Assembly: GCA_021738625.1 (NCBI GenBank)
Contig: JAIPBS010000008.1
Span: 1-64,000 of the forward strand
DNA from: Bacteroidales bacterium
GTDB lineage: Bacteria; Bacteroidota; Bacteroidia; Bacteroidales; JAIOZK01
Direction of reading: 5' to 3'
Length of the DNA: 64,000 nt
Both the position numbers and the translations under genes were made by a program. This document shows positions 45,077-53,032 of the stretch, one piece after another. The first letter of the stretch is position 1, and every line of letters starts with the position of its first letter. A model generated the notes under the pieces. That model made no database searches. It saw only the letters and a program-made list of their open reading frames with translations, and was not told the DNA's origin.

Positions 45077-45766
45077 TTAAAATAACATTCCGATATTGAA
45101 TTCCAAAAAATTGCTTATGGCATGATGGTCCACCGAATCATCTACTGTGTTCTGATCTTTTAACACATCCGTAAAGCCGTTGTCGAAACGAATGCTCAGC
45201 AGCAAAGATGTGGAACCACTGATGAAATATTCAACTCCGGCGCCCAGAATGATGGACCCGCGAAGGAGTTTGGTTTCATCTTCAATTTTGGGTTCCTGTG
45301 TAAGCTGTAATGCCCCCTCCGAATTGAATTCGTCCTTGCTTTTTGCACTGATCCTGAAAGCGGCTCCCCCGCCAAACTCCCCATATAGGATGAATTTTCC
45401 AAAGGGATTGGTTTTCATGCGAAAGGTAACAGGCACTTCCACATACTTCAACCTGTACTTTCTGTACATTCGGCCCCTTTCCATCTCATCATTGATCTTC
45501 ATCTGATGGGGATAGCTAAGATAAGTGTTTAGGTATAACACATCAAAGCCGGTATTGATGCTGTAATTCTCCATCAGAAAAAAATCAGCCATAAATCCCC
45601 ACGAAAACCCGAACTCCATCCCTTCATTTTCGTAATCCTGCAGATCGGTTTTCATCCAGCCCATGTTGGGGGCCACCCTGAAACCGAATAAAAAGGGCTT
45701 GTGTTGGGCTTTTACGAAATTCAATAAAAGCGTTGAGACAATTATAATGAAAACGATCTTTTTCAT
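45077..45766 (-). CDS. PorT-family outer-membrane beta-barrel protein
   Basis: This 229-residue protein has a signal peptide (about 1-20, ending VKAQ) and a chain of amphipathic beta-strands ending NFLEFNIGMLF, typical of eight-stranded OMP_b-brl_2 barrels. The sequence resembles proteins labelled PorT-like in this phylum, but it cannot be shown to be the T9SS component itself. It lies 14 bp upstream of nadE in the same direction and is divergent from a second barrel gene. Confidence 0.8.
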   Translation of the reverse strand: MKKIVFIIIVSTLLLNFVKAQHKPFLFGFRVAPNMGWMKTDLQDYENEGMEFGFSWGFMADFFLMENYSINTGFDVLYLNTYLSYPHQMKINDEMERGRMYRKYRLKYVEVPVTFRMKTNPFGKFILYGEFGGGAAFRISAKSKDEFNSEGALQLTQEPKIEDETKLLRGSIILGAGVEYFISGSTSLLLSIRFDNGFTDVLKDQNTVDDSVDHHAISNFLEFNIGMLF

Positions 45767-45846
45767 TTCTTTCGAACGATTATTGGTTACACGACCATAA
45801 AATTAATCCTGATTTTTCAACCCGAACCAAAATACTTTTAAAGATA

Positions 45847-45885
45847 CAAAGTTAATAATGTTAACAATTCTTTTTGTTACCTTTG
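45847..45885. promoter_or_regulatory. Overlapping divergent -7 boxes
   Basis: TACCTTTG on the plus strand (45878-45885) is perfect and serves the barrel gene at 45915. TAACTTTG on the minus strand (45854-45847) is also perfect and serves the barrel gene ending at 45077. The two boxes are 23 bp apart, so the two promoters must share or compete for the -33 region. Confidence 0.65.
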
Positions 45886-45914
45886 TATAACGTATAAAAA
45901 CAAAACAATCAGAT

Positions 45915-46544
45915 ATGAAAAGGATACTTTTGGTTTTTACCATAATCGCACTTGCCCACACATCCTTTGCGCAATTTTCTTTCGGGCCTAAAATCGGGTA
46001 CAACACCTCAAAGCTTTCGGTTGACAGAAGCGATATTGAAACCAACCTGAAAAACAGCTTCCAGTTCGGATTGTTTGCCCGTTTTGGCAAAAAATATTAC
46101 CTGCAGCCGGAGATCAACTGGCTTACCCAGGGCGGTGTTTTCAATAACCCGGATGACGACGCCAGCGGGCTTTCACCGTTCAAACAGGAAATTGCCTTGA
46201 AAACCGTACAGGTTCCGGTGATGGTCGGCATCAAGCTGATCAACCTCAGCATACTCAATCTTAGGGCTCAGGTTGGACCGGTGGCAAATTTCGTTACCGA
46301 CAAAGAAATTGAATCCGACCAAATACAGGGATACATCCAACCCATCGAGCAGGCCGATTTAAAGGACATCTTTTGGAGCGCGCAGCTCGGATTGGGCGTT
46401 GATGTGCTGATGTTTACCCTGGATGTGAGGTACAATCTCGGGCTTAGCAAGGTGATAAACGATGTTGAAACCAAGGATGAACGCATCAATTTCGACTCCA
46501 AACCGTCCGGATTCAATATTAGTCTTGGGTGGAAAATATTCTGA
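45915..46544 (+). CDS. PorT-family outer-membrane beta-barrel protein
   Basis: This 209-residue protein has a signal peptide (1-19, ending SFAQ) and the start FGPKIGYNTSKLSV common to OMP_b-brl_2 barrels, ending FNISLGWKIF with an aromatic terminus. The role is unknown. It is related in size and fold to the divergent neighbour at 45077, so the pair may come from an old duplication. It is followed by gldB 74 bp downstream. Confidence 0.82.
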   Translation: MKRILLVFTIIALAHTSFAQFSFGPKIGYNTSKLSVDRSDIETNLKNSFQFGLFARFGKKYYLQPEINWLTQGGVFNNPDDDASGLSPFKQEIALKTVQVPVMVGIKLINLSILNLRAQVGPVANFVTDKEIESDQIQGYIQPIEQADLKDIFWSAQLGLGVDVLMFTLDVRYNLGLSKVINDVETKDERINFDSKPSGFNISLGWKIF

Positions 46545-46618
46545 GCAACACACTAAATACCAGGCAAGATCGTATTTAAAATGTCAATCTCTTGATTGGC
46601 ATTTTTAATTTTACCAGC

Positions 46619-47617
46619 ATGAAAACTCTGAGCTATATTTTTCTGATGGCCGTTTTGATAAGTGCCTGCGGCCCTGTTGAAAAGCACTGGGATGTCGATG
46701 TTTCTGATGTAGAGATCGAAAAGGTTAAGGTACACCGCTACGGCAAAGCATTGTTCAACATCAATACCGACAACCTGAAACCGGAACTGGGAGCCATAGC
46801 GGATGAATTTGCCTTTTTTCTGAAAACTGATTTGCAAGACTCTCTCAATCTGATCCGCATCAGGGATTATATCAACGATCCCAAGATCAGGGAGCTGAAT
46901 AATGTCGTGCAGGAAAAGTATGCTGATCTCGGCTGGCTTGAACAGGAGCTGCAAAAAATTTTTAAGTATTACAAATATCACTACCGCGGATTTGAGGCGC
47001 CGAGGGTGTATAGCTATATTTCGGGAATGGACGTCGATTCCCCTCCGGTTATTTATATTGATTCGGTAATGATCATCGCCCTGGATCTTTTCCTGGGTGA
47101 AGCATTCGACTCCTACAAAAAAATCGGCTTGCCCCAATATCTGACAAGACGCATGCAGGCAGATTTCATCAAAGTTGAAGCAGCGCGTTCACTTGCCCTT
47201 AATAAATTGCCCCTCTCACCGAGCAGAACCATGCTGGACGAAATTATTCTGCACGGCAAGCTTATGTATTTCATTGACGCCTGCCTGCCGAATACGGCAG
47301 ACTCGCTGAAGATCGGATACACGGAAGATCAGATTGAATGGTGCCGCAACAATGAGTCACAGCTATGGGCATTCATGATCGATAAGGAATTGCTCTATTC
47401 AGCGGATTACCAAAACATCAAAAGATTTACCATGGAAGCACCTTTCACTTCAGGGTTCGGGCATCAATCTCCCGGCAGAATCGGGATCTGGATCGGTTGG
47501 CAAATTGTAAGGGAGTACATGGAAAACAAAGCTGAATTCAAGCTGGATGACTTGATGCATCAAACCGACGCCCAAACAATACTGCGGGAATCCGGTTACA
47601 AACCACGCAAAGATTAA
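46619..47617 (+). CDS. gldB: Gliding motility lipoprotein GldB
   Basis: The start is set at ATG 46619, which gives a lipoprotein signal with lipobox LISAC and Cys17; the open frame begins nine codons earlier without reason. The 332-residue protein has the GldB family pattern, including FFLKTDLQDSLNLI, LGEAFDSYKKIGLPQYL, a long helical centre and the ending TSGFGHQSPGRIGIWIGWQIV. GldB is required for gliding in Flavobacterium, where it is a periplasm-facing lipoprotein. gldC, its usual partner, is not adjacent here. Confidence 0.88.
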   Translation: MKTLSYIFLMAVLISACGPVEKHWDVDVSDVEIEKVKVHRYGKALFNINTDNLKPELGAIADEFAFFLKTDLQDSLNLIRIRDYINDPKIRELNNVVQEKYADLGWLEQELQKIFKYYKYHYRGFEAPRVYSYISGMDVDSPPVIYIDSVMIIALDLFLGEAFDSYKKIGLPQYLTRRMQADFIKVEAARSLALNKLPLSPSRTMLDEIILHGKLMYFIDACLPNTADSLKIGYTEDQIEWCRNNESQLWAFMIDKELLYSADYQNIKRFTMEAPFTSGFGHQSPGRIGIWIGWQIVREYMENKAEFKLDDLMHQTDAQTILRESGYKPRKD

Positions 47618-47651
47618 TTTCAGTTTTTGAGGAACTTTTTTACTTTATCCG

Positions 47652-47681
47652 GCATATAGTATTGTAGACAATTCTATATGC
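47652..47681 (+). promoter_or_regulatory. 30-bp near-perfect palindrome abutting the yifB start codon
   Basis: The arms GCATATAGTATTGT and ACAATTCTATATGC (14 bases each, one mismatch) flank a 2-base centre. The palindrome ends one base before the ATG at 47683. In RNA it would form a hairpin that hides the translation start; in DNA it could be a dimer operator. No T-tract follows, so it is not a terminator for gldB. Confidence 0.7.
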
Positions 47682-47682
47682 A

Positions 47683-49221
47683 ATGTTGGTAAAGACTTTC
47701 GGCAGTGCCATAATCGGGGTGAACGCCATTACCATTACGGTAGAGGTAGACATTAGCAGGGGTGTTATGTTTCATATGGTAGGCCTGCCCGACAGCGCAG
47801 TGAAAGAGAGTCACCAACGCATCGAAGCTGCCCTGAGCAATAACGGCTATAAGATCCCGGGAAAGCAGATCACCATTAATATGGCGCCGGCAGATATTCG
47901 CAAGGAGGGCAGCAGCTATGATCTGACCATTGCCACGGGCATACTGGCTGCTTCCGAACAAATACAATCCCAGGAAGTGGGAAAATATGTGATCATGGGA
48001 GAGCTTTCACTTGATGGCGGCCTCCAACCAATAAAAGGAGCCTTACCTATTGCCATTCAGGCACGGAAAGAAAACTTCGAGGGCTTTATCCTGCCCAGGC
48101 AAAATGCGCGGGAGGCCGCCATCGTGAATAAACTGACAGTGTATGGTGTGGATAACATCAAACAGGTGATCGATTTCTTCAACGGCAAAGCCGAACTGGA
48201 AGAAACCCTTATCAACACCAGGGATGAATTCTTCTCATGCCTCAACAAATATGAATTTGATTTTTCGGATGTGAAGGGTCAGGAAAACATAAAACGCGCC
48301 CTGGAGATTGCTGCTGCCGGGGGGCATAATGTGATCCTGATCGGACCGCCAGGTTCCGGGAAAACCATGCTTGCCAAACGGCTGCCTTCCATCCTGCCAC
48401 CCCTTAACCTGAACGAGGCACTGGAAACAACCAAAATTCACTCGGTGGCCGGGAAAATGCACAAGGATAAATCGCTGATCTCCATTCGACCTTACCGCAG
48501 CCCGCATCATACCATAAGTGACGCCGGCCTGGTCGGGGGTGGGACTTTTCCACAACCGGGAGAGATCTCAATGGCTCATAACGGTGTTTTGTTTCTTGAC
48601 GAGTTGCCCGAATTTAAAAGAAGCGTGCTGGAGGTGATGCGACAGCCCATGGAAGATCGGGTAGTCACCATTTCGAGGGCTAGGATATCGGTTGAATACC
48701 CGGCCAGCTTCATGTTGGTAGCCGCCATGAATCCCTGTCCATGCGGCTATTACAATCACCCGGAACAGGATTGCGTTTGTGCTCCCGGCATCGTGCAAAA
48801 ATACCTGAACAAAATCTCCGGTCCTCTGCTCGACCGGATAGATATCCATGTGGAAGTGGTGCCGGTGCCTTTCAGAGAACTCGCCGATTTGAGGGAGGGT
48901 GAGAAAAGTGAAAAGATCAGGCAGCGTGTGGAACAGACCAGGCAAATCCAGAATGACAGATACCAGGAATTTGAAGGCATGCATTGCAATGCGCAAATGT
49001 CGACCAAGCAGCTCAGGAAAATTTGCCGGATCAACGAGGCAGGACACCAAATCCTTAAAAATGCCATGGAAAAGCTCAGCCTGTCGGCACGGGCATATGA
49101 TCGCATCCTGAAAGTTTCAAGAACCATAGCCGACCTTGATAACAGCCCCGACATCAAGGCCGAACATCTGGCCGAAGCCATCCACTACAGAAGCCTCGAC
49201 CGGGAAAACTGGGGGAAATAA
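47683..49221 (+). CDS. YifB/ComM family Mg-chelatase-like AAA+ ATPase
   Basis: This 512-residue protein has an N-terminal Lon-protease-like domain (about 1-175), an AAA+ core with Walker A GPPGSGKTML and Walker B VLFLDELPEF, a zinc-like loop MNPCPCGYYNHPEQDCVC, and a C-terminal lid domain. The related ComM protein is a hexameric helicase that promotes branch migration during natural transformation. The same role is plausible here. The only visible unusual point is the palindrome directly before its start. Confidence 0.92.
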   Translation: MLVKTFGSAIIGVNAITITVEVDISRGVMFHMVGLPDSAVKESHQRIEAALSNNGYKIPGKQITINMAPADIRKEGSSYDLTIATGILAASEQIQSQEVGKYVIMGELSLDGGLQPIKGALPIAIQARKENFEGFILPRQNAREAAIVNKLTVYGVDNIKQVIDFFNGKAELEETLINTRDEFFSCLNKYEFDFSDVKGQENIKRALEIAAAGGHNVILIGPPGSGKTMLAKRLPSILPPLNLNEALETTKIHSVAGKMHKDKSLISIRPYRSPHHTISDAGLVGGGTFPQPGEISMAHNGVLFLDELPEFKRSVLEVMRQPMEDRVVTISRARISVEYPASFMLVAAMNPCPCGYYNHPEQDCVCAPGIVQKYLNKISGPLLDRIDIHVEVVPVPFRELADLREGEKSEKIRQRVEQTRQIQNDRYQEFEGMHCNAQMSTKQLRKICRINEAGHQILKNAMEKLSLSARAYDRILKVSRTIADLDNSPDIKAEHLAEAIHYRSLDRENWGK

Positions 49222-49237
49222 CACTTGCCAATGTTTG

Positions 49238-49340
49238 TATACCGATTTGAAACAGGTTCGCAATGATTGACCTTTTGAGCCAATCGGTATAACTGAATCT
49301 AACAGAAAAATGTTTTGCATTTTATGTTAGATTCAGTATA
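49238..49340 (+). repeat. Dispersed two-hairpin repeat, copy B
   Basis: This 103-bp element begins TATACCGAT and ends ATTCAGTATA, so its ends form an imperfect terminal inverted repeat flanked by GTATAC on both sides. Hairpin 1: ACCGATT...AATCGGT with an inner AGGT/ACCT pair around CAATGATTG. Hairpin 2: ACTGAATCTAACA / TGTTAGATTCAGT, a perfect 13-bp stem, with further AAAATG/CATTTT pairing inside. This is the best preserved copy. Confidence 0.92.
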
Positions 49341-49400
49341 CATTATCCCAAACAGAAAATTTCCAGTAATTATTTTTACTTTTGTTCGGTGGAGTAAACC

Positions 49401-49500
49401 ATACCGATTCGGAACAGGTTTGCAATGATTGACCTCATGCTCCAATCGGTATAACTGAATCTAACAGAAAAATGTTTTGCATTTTTAATAAGATTCAGTA
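49401..49500 (+). repeat. Dispersed two-hairpin repeat, copy C
   Basis: This 100-bp copy is in the same orientation as copy B and 60 bp downstream of it, ending 17 bp before the start of the AraC-type regulator gene. It keeps ATACCGAT...ATCGGTAT and most of hairpin 2, with changes on the 3' arm (AATAAGATTCAGTA). Its position makes it part of the leader or promoter of that gene. Confidence 0.92.
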
Positions 49501-49517
49501 CAAAATCTGATTTATTG

Positions 49518-51524
49518 ATGTATATGACTTCCCAAAAAGTTATGCTCAGCTTTTTGTTTCTAATTACGATCCATTCCTATATCCTTGCGGATAGTCTGGA
49601 CGTCAAAACCAATGAGCTGTTGAAAGAACTCGATGAAAGCCCGGTTCACAAACATGCAGGCATCTATCTTTCCCTTTCGGAATTGCATGCCGAAAACGAC
49701 CCGGCTACCAGTAAAAAATATGCCAATCAAGCTTTACAGCAATCATTCAGCTCCGACACTTCTGCTTTGTTGATCCATGCACAATACCTGAAAGCCAAAG
49801 CATTGCTCGAACTTGATTCTCTGTTTCAAGCCTGGCAACTGATCCGTGAGATTTACCCCCGCGAACTCCTGAAGAAAAATGACTATGATTTACAGGAAAA
49901 AGAACAGTTATTTAAAATCCTTTTGCTGCAGGCTAAATGCCTTTATAAAATGGGAACAAATTACCGTGAATCCCTTAACAAGCTTAAATTTATCACAGAA
50001 CAGGAACTCCTATCAAATGAAGAGATCAGGGCCGAGGCCTATTTTCTGATGGGTACGCTTTATCATCATCTTCAAATGATCGATAAGGCAGAAAAGGTTT
50101 TGCTGAAAGCAGAGGAGATCTATAAGCGAACCGGCAACCTGAGAATGCTTGTTTTTGTATTGGAACGCAAGGCGGTGGTCTTCGCCGACAAAGATCCCGT
50201 TAAGGGATTGCGACAAATCTATGATGGCATCGAATTGCTTGAGCAAAACAACGACACCATGTTGATGGCTCCCTTCCTTTGCCAGGTAGCCAGTAAAGGA
50301 GCCAGTTACCTTGATGATGAGACAATCATCAGCTATTATAAACGAGCCATTCAACTTTACGCTTCATTTGATGACGAATCAGGGGTTGCCTATGCCATGA
50401 ACGGACTGGGTATGGCTTACAGCAGAATGGGAAGAATCAACGATGCCATAGCGATCAACAAAAAGGGTGCGCAGCTTTGTCGTGAAACAGGCAATCATCA
50501 CCGGCTCGGTTTTTTCCTAAACAACCTGGGATATAAATACCGAACGCTGGGCTTGCCCGATTCGGCATATTATTTTTTCAGCCTGGCAAATGAAGTAACA
50601 GGCAAAGATCCCGACAAAAGAGGACAGTTATATACCCTGAGTGGACTTGGCGACCTGAAGAAGGACAAGGGAGAATACCAGGCGGCCCTGAAATATTATC
50701 TGGAGGCGCTTAAATTACTTGATGAAGTAAACGACCTGAATTCCAATTTTTACCTTCATAAGCAAATTGCTTCTGTTTATCAGCTCATGAATCACTTCAG
50801 CAAAGCGCTTGAATATTACAGAACCTATACAACGCTAAAAGATTCCGCTCTGCAAAAGGATCGGGAAAAAGCCATTGCGCAGATGCAAATCCGTTACGAT
50901 ACCGAAAGCAAAGAAAAAGAAATTGACATCCTTCGCAAAACAAAGCAATTGCAGCAAACACGATTAAAGCAAAACCAGGTTTATATCATCATGTTTGCCA
51001 CCGGCTTTTTCATTGTGCTTACACTCTCGGTGATCATATTCATCCAAAGACGCAAAAAGCAGATCGCTTACAACCGGCTGGTGGAAAAAAACCTGCAGCT
51101 GATCAATATGAAACAGGGTGTAAAAAAAAAGCCTGCATCAGCAGATGAAAATCATGAACTGAGTGAAGAAGTTTTTGAGAGCATCCGGAAAAAACTGAGC
51201 TACCTCATCAGCAAGAAAAAAGTATTTATCAACAAAGACCTTACCCTGTCGGGACTTGCAAAAAAAGCCGGCACCAACACCGCCTATCTGTCCAGGTTCA
51301 TCAACAAAAAACACAATGCCAATTTCAGCACTTTTATCAATGAATTGCGCGTTAAAGAAGCTCAGAAAATGATGGCCGACCCGGCCTATAAAAACTACGC
51401 CATAGAAGGCATTGCAAATTCCGTGGGATTTAAATCCAAATCCGTTTTCAACAATGCCTTTAAAAAATTCACGGGGGTCACCCCTTCTTATTACATCAAT
51501 TACCTACAGGAGAAGAAAATCTAA
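49518..51524 (+). CDS. TPR sensor with transmembrane helix and AraC-type DNA-binding domain
   Basis: The start is set at ATG 49518; ATG 49524 is equally possible. The roughly 668-residue protein has a signal-like N-terminal helix, about ten TPR-type helix pairs (about 30-455, with repeats such as AYSRMGRINDAIAINKKGAQL), a coiled linker, one membrane helix (near 490-512) and a C-terminal AraC/XylS helix-turn-helix pair (about 565-668: LTLSGLAKKAGTNTAYLSRFINK, SVGFKSKSVFNNAFKKFTGVTPSYY). This resembles one-component regulators that sense outside the membrane and bind DNA inside. The signal and target genes are unknown; the lipoprotein gene downstream is a candidate. Confidence 0.88.
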   Translation: MYMTSQKVMLSFLFLITIHSYILADSLDVKTNELLKELDESPVHKHAGIYLSLSELHAENDPATSKKYANQALQQSFSSDTSALLIHAQYLKAKALLELDSLFQAWQLIREIYPRELLKKNDYDLQEKEQLFKILLLQAKCLYKMGTNYRESLNKLKFITEQELLSNEEIRAEAYFLMGTLYHHLQMIDKAEKVLLKAEEIYKRTGNLRMLVFVLERKAVVFADKDPVKGLRQIYDGIELLEQNNDTMLMAPFLCQVASKGASYLDDETIISYYKRAIQLYASFDDESGVAYAMNGLGMAYSRMGRINDAIAINKKGAQLCRETGNHHRLGFFLNNLGYKYRTLGLPDSAYYFFSLANEVTGKDPDKRGQLYTLSGLGDLKKDKGEYQAALKYYLEALKLLDEVNDLNSNFYLHKQIASVYQLMNHFSKALEYYRTYTTLKDSALQKDREKAIAQMQIRYDTESKEKEIDILRKTKQLQQTRLKQNQVYIIMFATGFFIVLTLSVIIFIQRRKKQIAYNRLVEKNLQLINMKQGVKKKPASADENHELSEEVFESIRKKLSYLISKKKVFINKDLTLSGLAKKAGTNTAYLSRFINKKHNANFSTFINELRVKEAQKMMADPAYKNYAIEGIANSVGFKSKSVFNNAFKKFTGVTPSYYINYLQEKKI

Positions 51525-51615
51525 AGCCTGTCGTCGACTGCTTCCCTGAAACACAAAACAACCTGATATAATGACCGTTACACTGGTTTAAATTTATAAA
51601 TCAGAACGTTTAAAA

Positions 51616-51648
51616 TTTGGATAGACCCTTTGAAGTATTCTACTTTTA
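51616..51648 (+). promoter_or_regulatory. Promoter of the lipoprotein gene at 51745
   Basis: TTTG (51616-51619), 21 bp, then TACTTTTA (51641-51648), one base off the -7 consensus. The leader would be about 90 bases and would include a hairpin at 51683-51700. Confidence 0.5.
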
Positions 51649-51682
51649 CCGCATGAACAGGCTGGCCTTTGTTTTTAAACCA

Positions 51683-51700
51683 CTTCCCGGATGGGAAGTA
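51683..51700 (+). promoter_or_regulatory. Leader hairpin upstream of the lipoprotein gene
   Basis: ACTTCCC and GGGAAGT form a perfect 7-bp stem with a GGAT tetraloop, 45 bp before the ATG at 51745. A 21-codon open frame (51653-51718, ATG to TGA) spans it. The hairpin has no T-tract. Confidence 0.45.
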
Positions 51701-51744
51701 AACAAAATTAAAAAATGAATTATTAACCTAAAACCAAATTTAAG

Positions 51745-52344
51745 ATGAAAACTAAAAACTCAGTCTTAATCAGTATTGTTCTCATTTTCGCACTTTACCT
51801 TGTTGGATGTGGCGGCAGCAGTCTTCCGGATAACAAATACCTGGGTAGTCTTCCCGGCCTGGCCGACAAATACGAAAGTGAAATTGAAGAACTTGAAAAG
51901 AAATCAAAAGAATCGGATGACCTAAAGAAAGCTTTTGAATACAGCCAAAAAGCAGAGAAACTTGATGAAGAAGCGGAGGCGAAAGCTGATGAAGCATTTG
52001 CCGAAATGGATGCCCCAATTGAAATCCCCTTTGAACAGGTGGCCTATCAGGACAAGTACGATATCCAACAGCTGCGCATAACCAAAGCGTATTTCAATGG
52101 TATGAGTGTGGAATTTGACGCGCTTGTTAAGAAAAGTGAAACCCATCTGTTTGGCTACCTTCGCTTCGTTGATGAAGAAGGAAATGAGATCCCAGGCTGG
52201 TGTGTAACCATGTCGAACAGACGACCCGAAGAAGGACAGGTTGCCGTATTCAAAGGCACCTACAGAGGATTACATAAACTCTCCGGGCTGGCAAAGGTGA
52301 AAGCCATGTCGAGGGAATACTACAATGAAAATGAAAACAACTAA
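51745..52344 (+). CDS. Hypothetical lipoprotein
   Basis: This 199-residue protein has a lipoprotein signal (lipobox YLVGC, Cys22). An acidic, Glu/Lys/Ala-rich helical stretch (about 42-90) suggests a coiled coil. A C-terminal beta-rich domain (about 95-190) contains FGYLRFVDEEGNEIPGWCVTM and FKGTYRGLHKLSGLAKV. No known family is recognised. It is anchored in the outer or inner membrane facing the periplasm. It follows the AraC-type regulator by 220 bp in the same direction, with its own promoter. Confidence 0.7.
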   Translation: MKTKNSVLISIVLIFALYLVGCGGSSLPDNKYLGSLPGLADKYESEIEELEKKSKESDDLKKAFEYSQKAEKLDEEAEAKADEAFAEMDAPIEIPFEQVAYQDKYDIQQLRITKAYFNGMSVEFDALVKKSETHLFGYLRFVDEEGNEIPGWCVTMSNRRPEEGQVAVFKGTYRGLHKLSGLAKVKAMSREYYNENENN

Positions 52345-52442
52345 GTATTACCGGATGGAGCATTTGTTGATCATGATCCGAAGATTCTGTATCTGGCTTT
52401 CATGGAATATTGGTGCAAGAACAGGCGGAGTATCATCAACTT

Positions 52443-52544
52443 TATACTGAATCTTATTAAAAATGCAAAGCATCTTTCTGTTAGATTCAGTTATACCGAT
52501 AGGAGCAGGAGATCAATCATTGAAACCTGTTCCGGATCGGTATA
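52443..52544 (-). repeat. Dispersed two-hairpin repeat, copy D
   Basis: This 102-bp copy is inverted relative to copies B and C. It begins TATACTGAAT and ends ATCGGTATA. Hairpin 1 has an inner GGAGCAGG/CCTGTTCC stem (one mismatch) around CAATCATTG. It lies 99 bp after the lipoprotein stop and just before a GC-rich terminator-like hairpin. Confidence 0.92.
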
Positions 52545-52550
52545 AATAGC

Positions 52551-52621
52551 GGGGCCGGGCGAGGCGCCTATCTCAGGTTCAACAATTACCAAAACCAAAT
52601 TTTCACCCGGCCCCTTTTTTT
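52551..52621 (+). terminator. Long-loop GC-rich terminator or small structured RNA
   Basis: GGGGCCGGG (52551-52559) and CCCGGCCCC (52606-52614) form a perfect 9-bp GC stem followed by seven T residues. The enclosed 46 bases are much longer than an ordinary terminator loop and start with the palindrome GGCGCC. It may terminate the lipoprotein transcript, or it may be the 3' part of a small RNA. Confidence 0.6.
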
Positions 52622-52622
52622 C

Positions 52623-53012
52623 TTAATTCCGCGCAAGCTTAACATCTATTTCAATCTCATCCTTAATATGTCTTTTCACCGTACATAAACTTGCCGACTG
52701 AATGACAGCGCTCTCATACTTTTCAGGAAAATTTTCCGGCACATGAATGGTGATCTCGATTTTATCGATGATCTTTTTCACCGGGTTGAATGATTGTTCC
52801 TGAGTGAGCTTAATATTTGTGGCGTCTATTCCACGCTGATCACAAAATCCTTTCACAAATATTCCGGCACAGGTACCTAAAGAGGCGAGAAAAAGCGTGA
52901 AGGGTTCGGGAAACTCTCCTTCGCCCCCGCCACGGGGATGCTGGTCGGTTTTTACTGTAAATCCGTTTACGTCTGCAAATACTTTCTTCTTTCCTTCAAA
53001 ATAGATTTCCAT
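52623..53012 (-). CDS. OsmC/Ohr-family protein
   Basis: This 129-residue protein has the two conserved redox cysteines of the family, C48 (LGTCAG) and C110 (SASLCTVKR), plus an extra C57. OsmC and Ohr proteins reduce organic hydroperoxides or act on reactive sulfur species with thiol cofactors. The sequence is closer to the general OsmC group (YhfA-like) than to Ohr. It is cytoplasmic. It is the second gene of a pair with the DUF302 protein 20 bp upstream. Confidence 0.88.
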   Translation of the reverse strand: MEIYFEGKKKVFADVNGFTVKTDQHPRGGGEGEFPEPFTLFLASLGTCAGIFVKGFCDQRGIDATNIKLTQEQSFNPVKKIIDKIEITIHVPENFPEKYESAVIQSASLCTVKRHIKDEIEIDVKLARN

Positions 53013-53032
53013 TATTTTTTCCTTTCTTTCTT

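Larger units (their letters stand above)
49222..49517. other. Spacer holding two direct copies of the dispersed repeat
   Basis: Apart from repeat copies B and C (listed separately) the spacer has about 60 bp of unique AT-rich sequence between the copies. There is no coding sequence. Confidence 0.6.

Noticed and set aside
44115-45080. A 321-codon plus-strand frame opposite nadE
   Set aside because: It is antisense to a fully conserved NAD synthetase. Its composition is that of a reverse-frame shadow and no start signals precede it.
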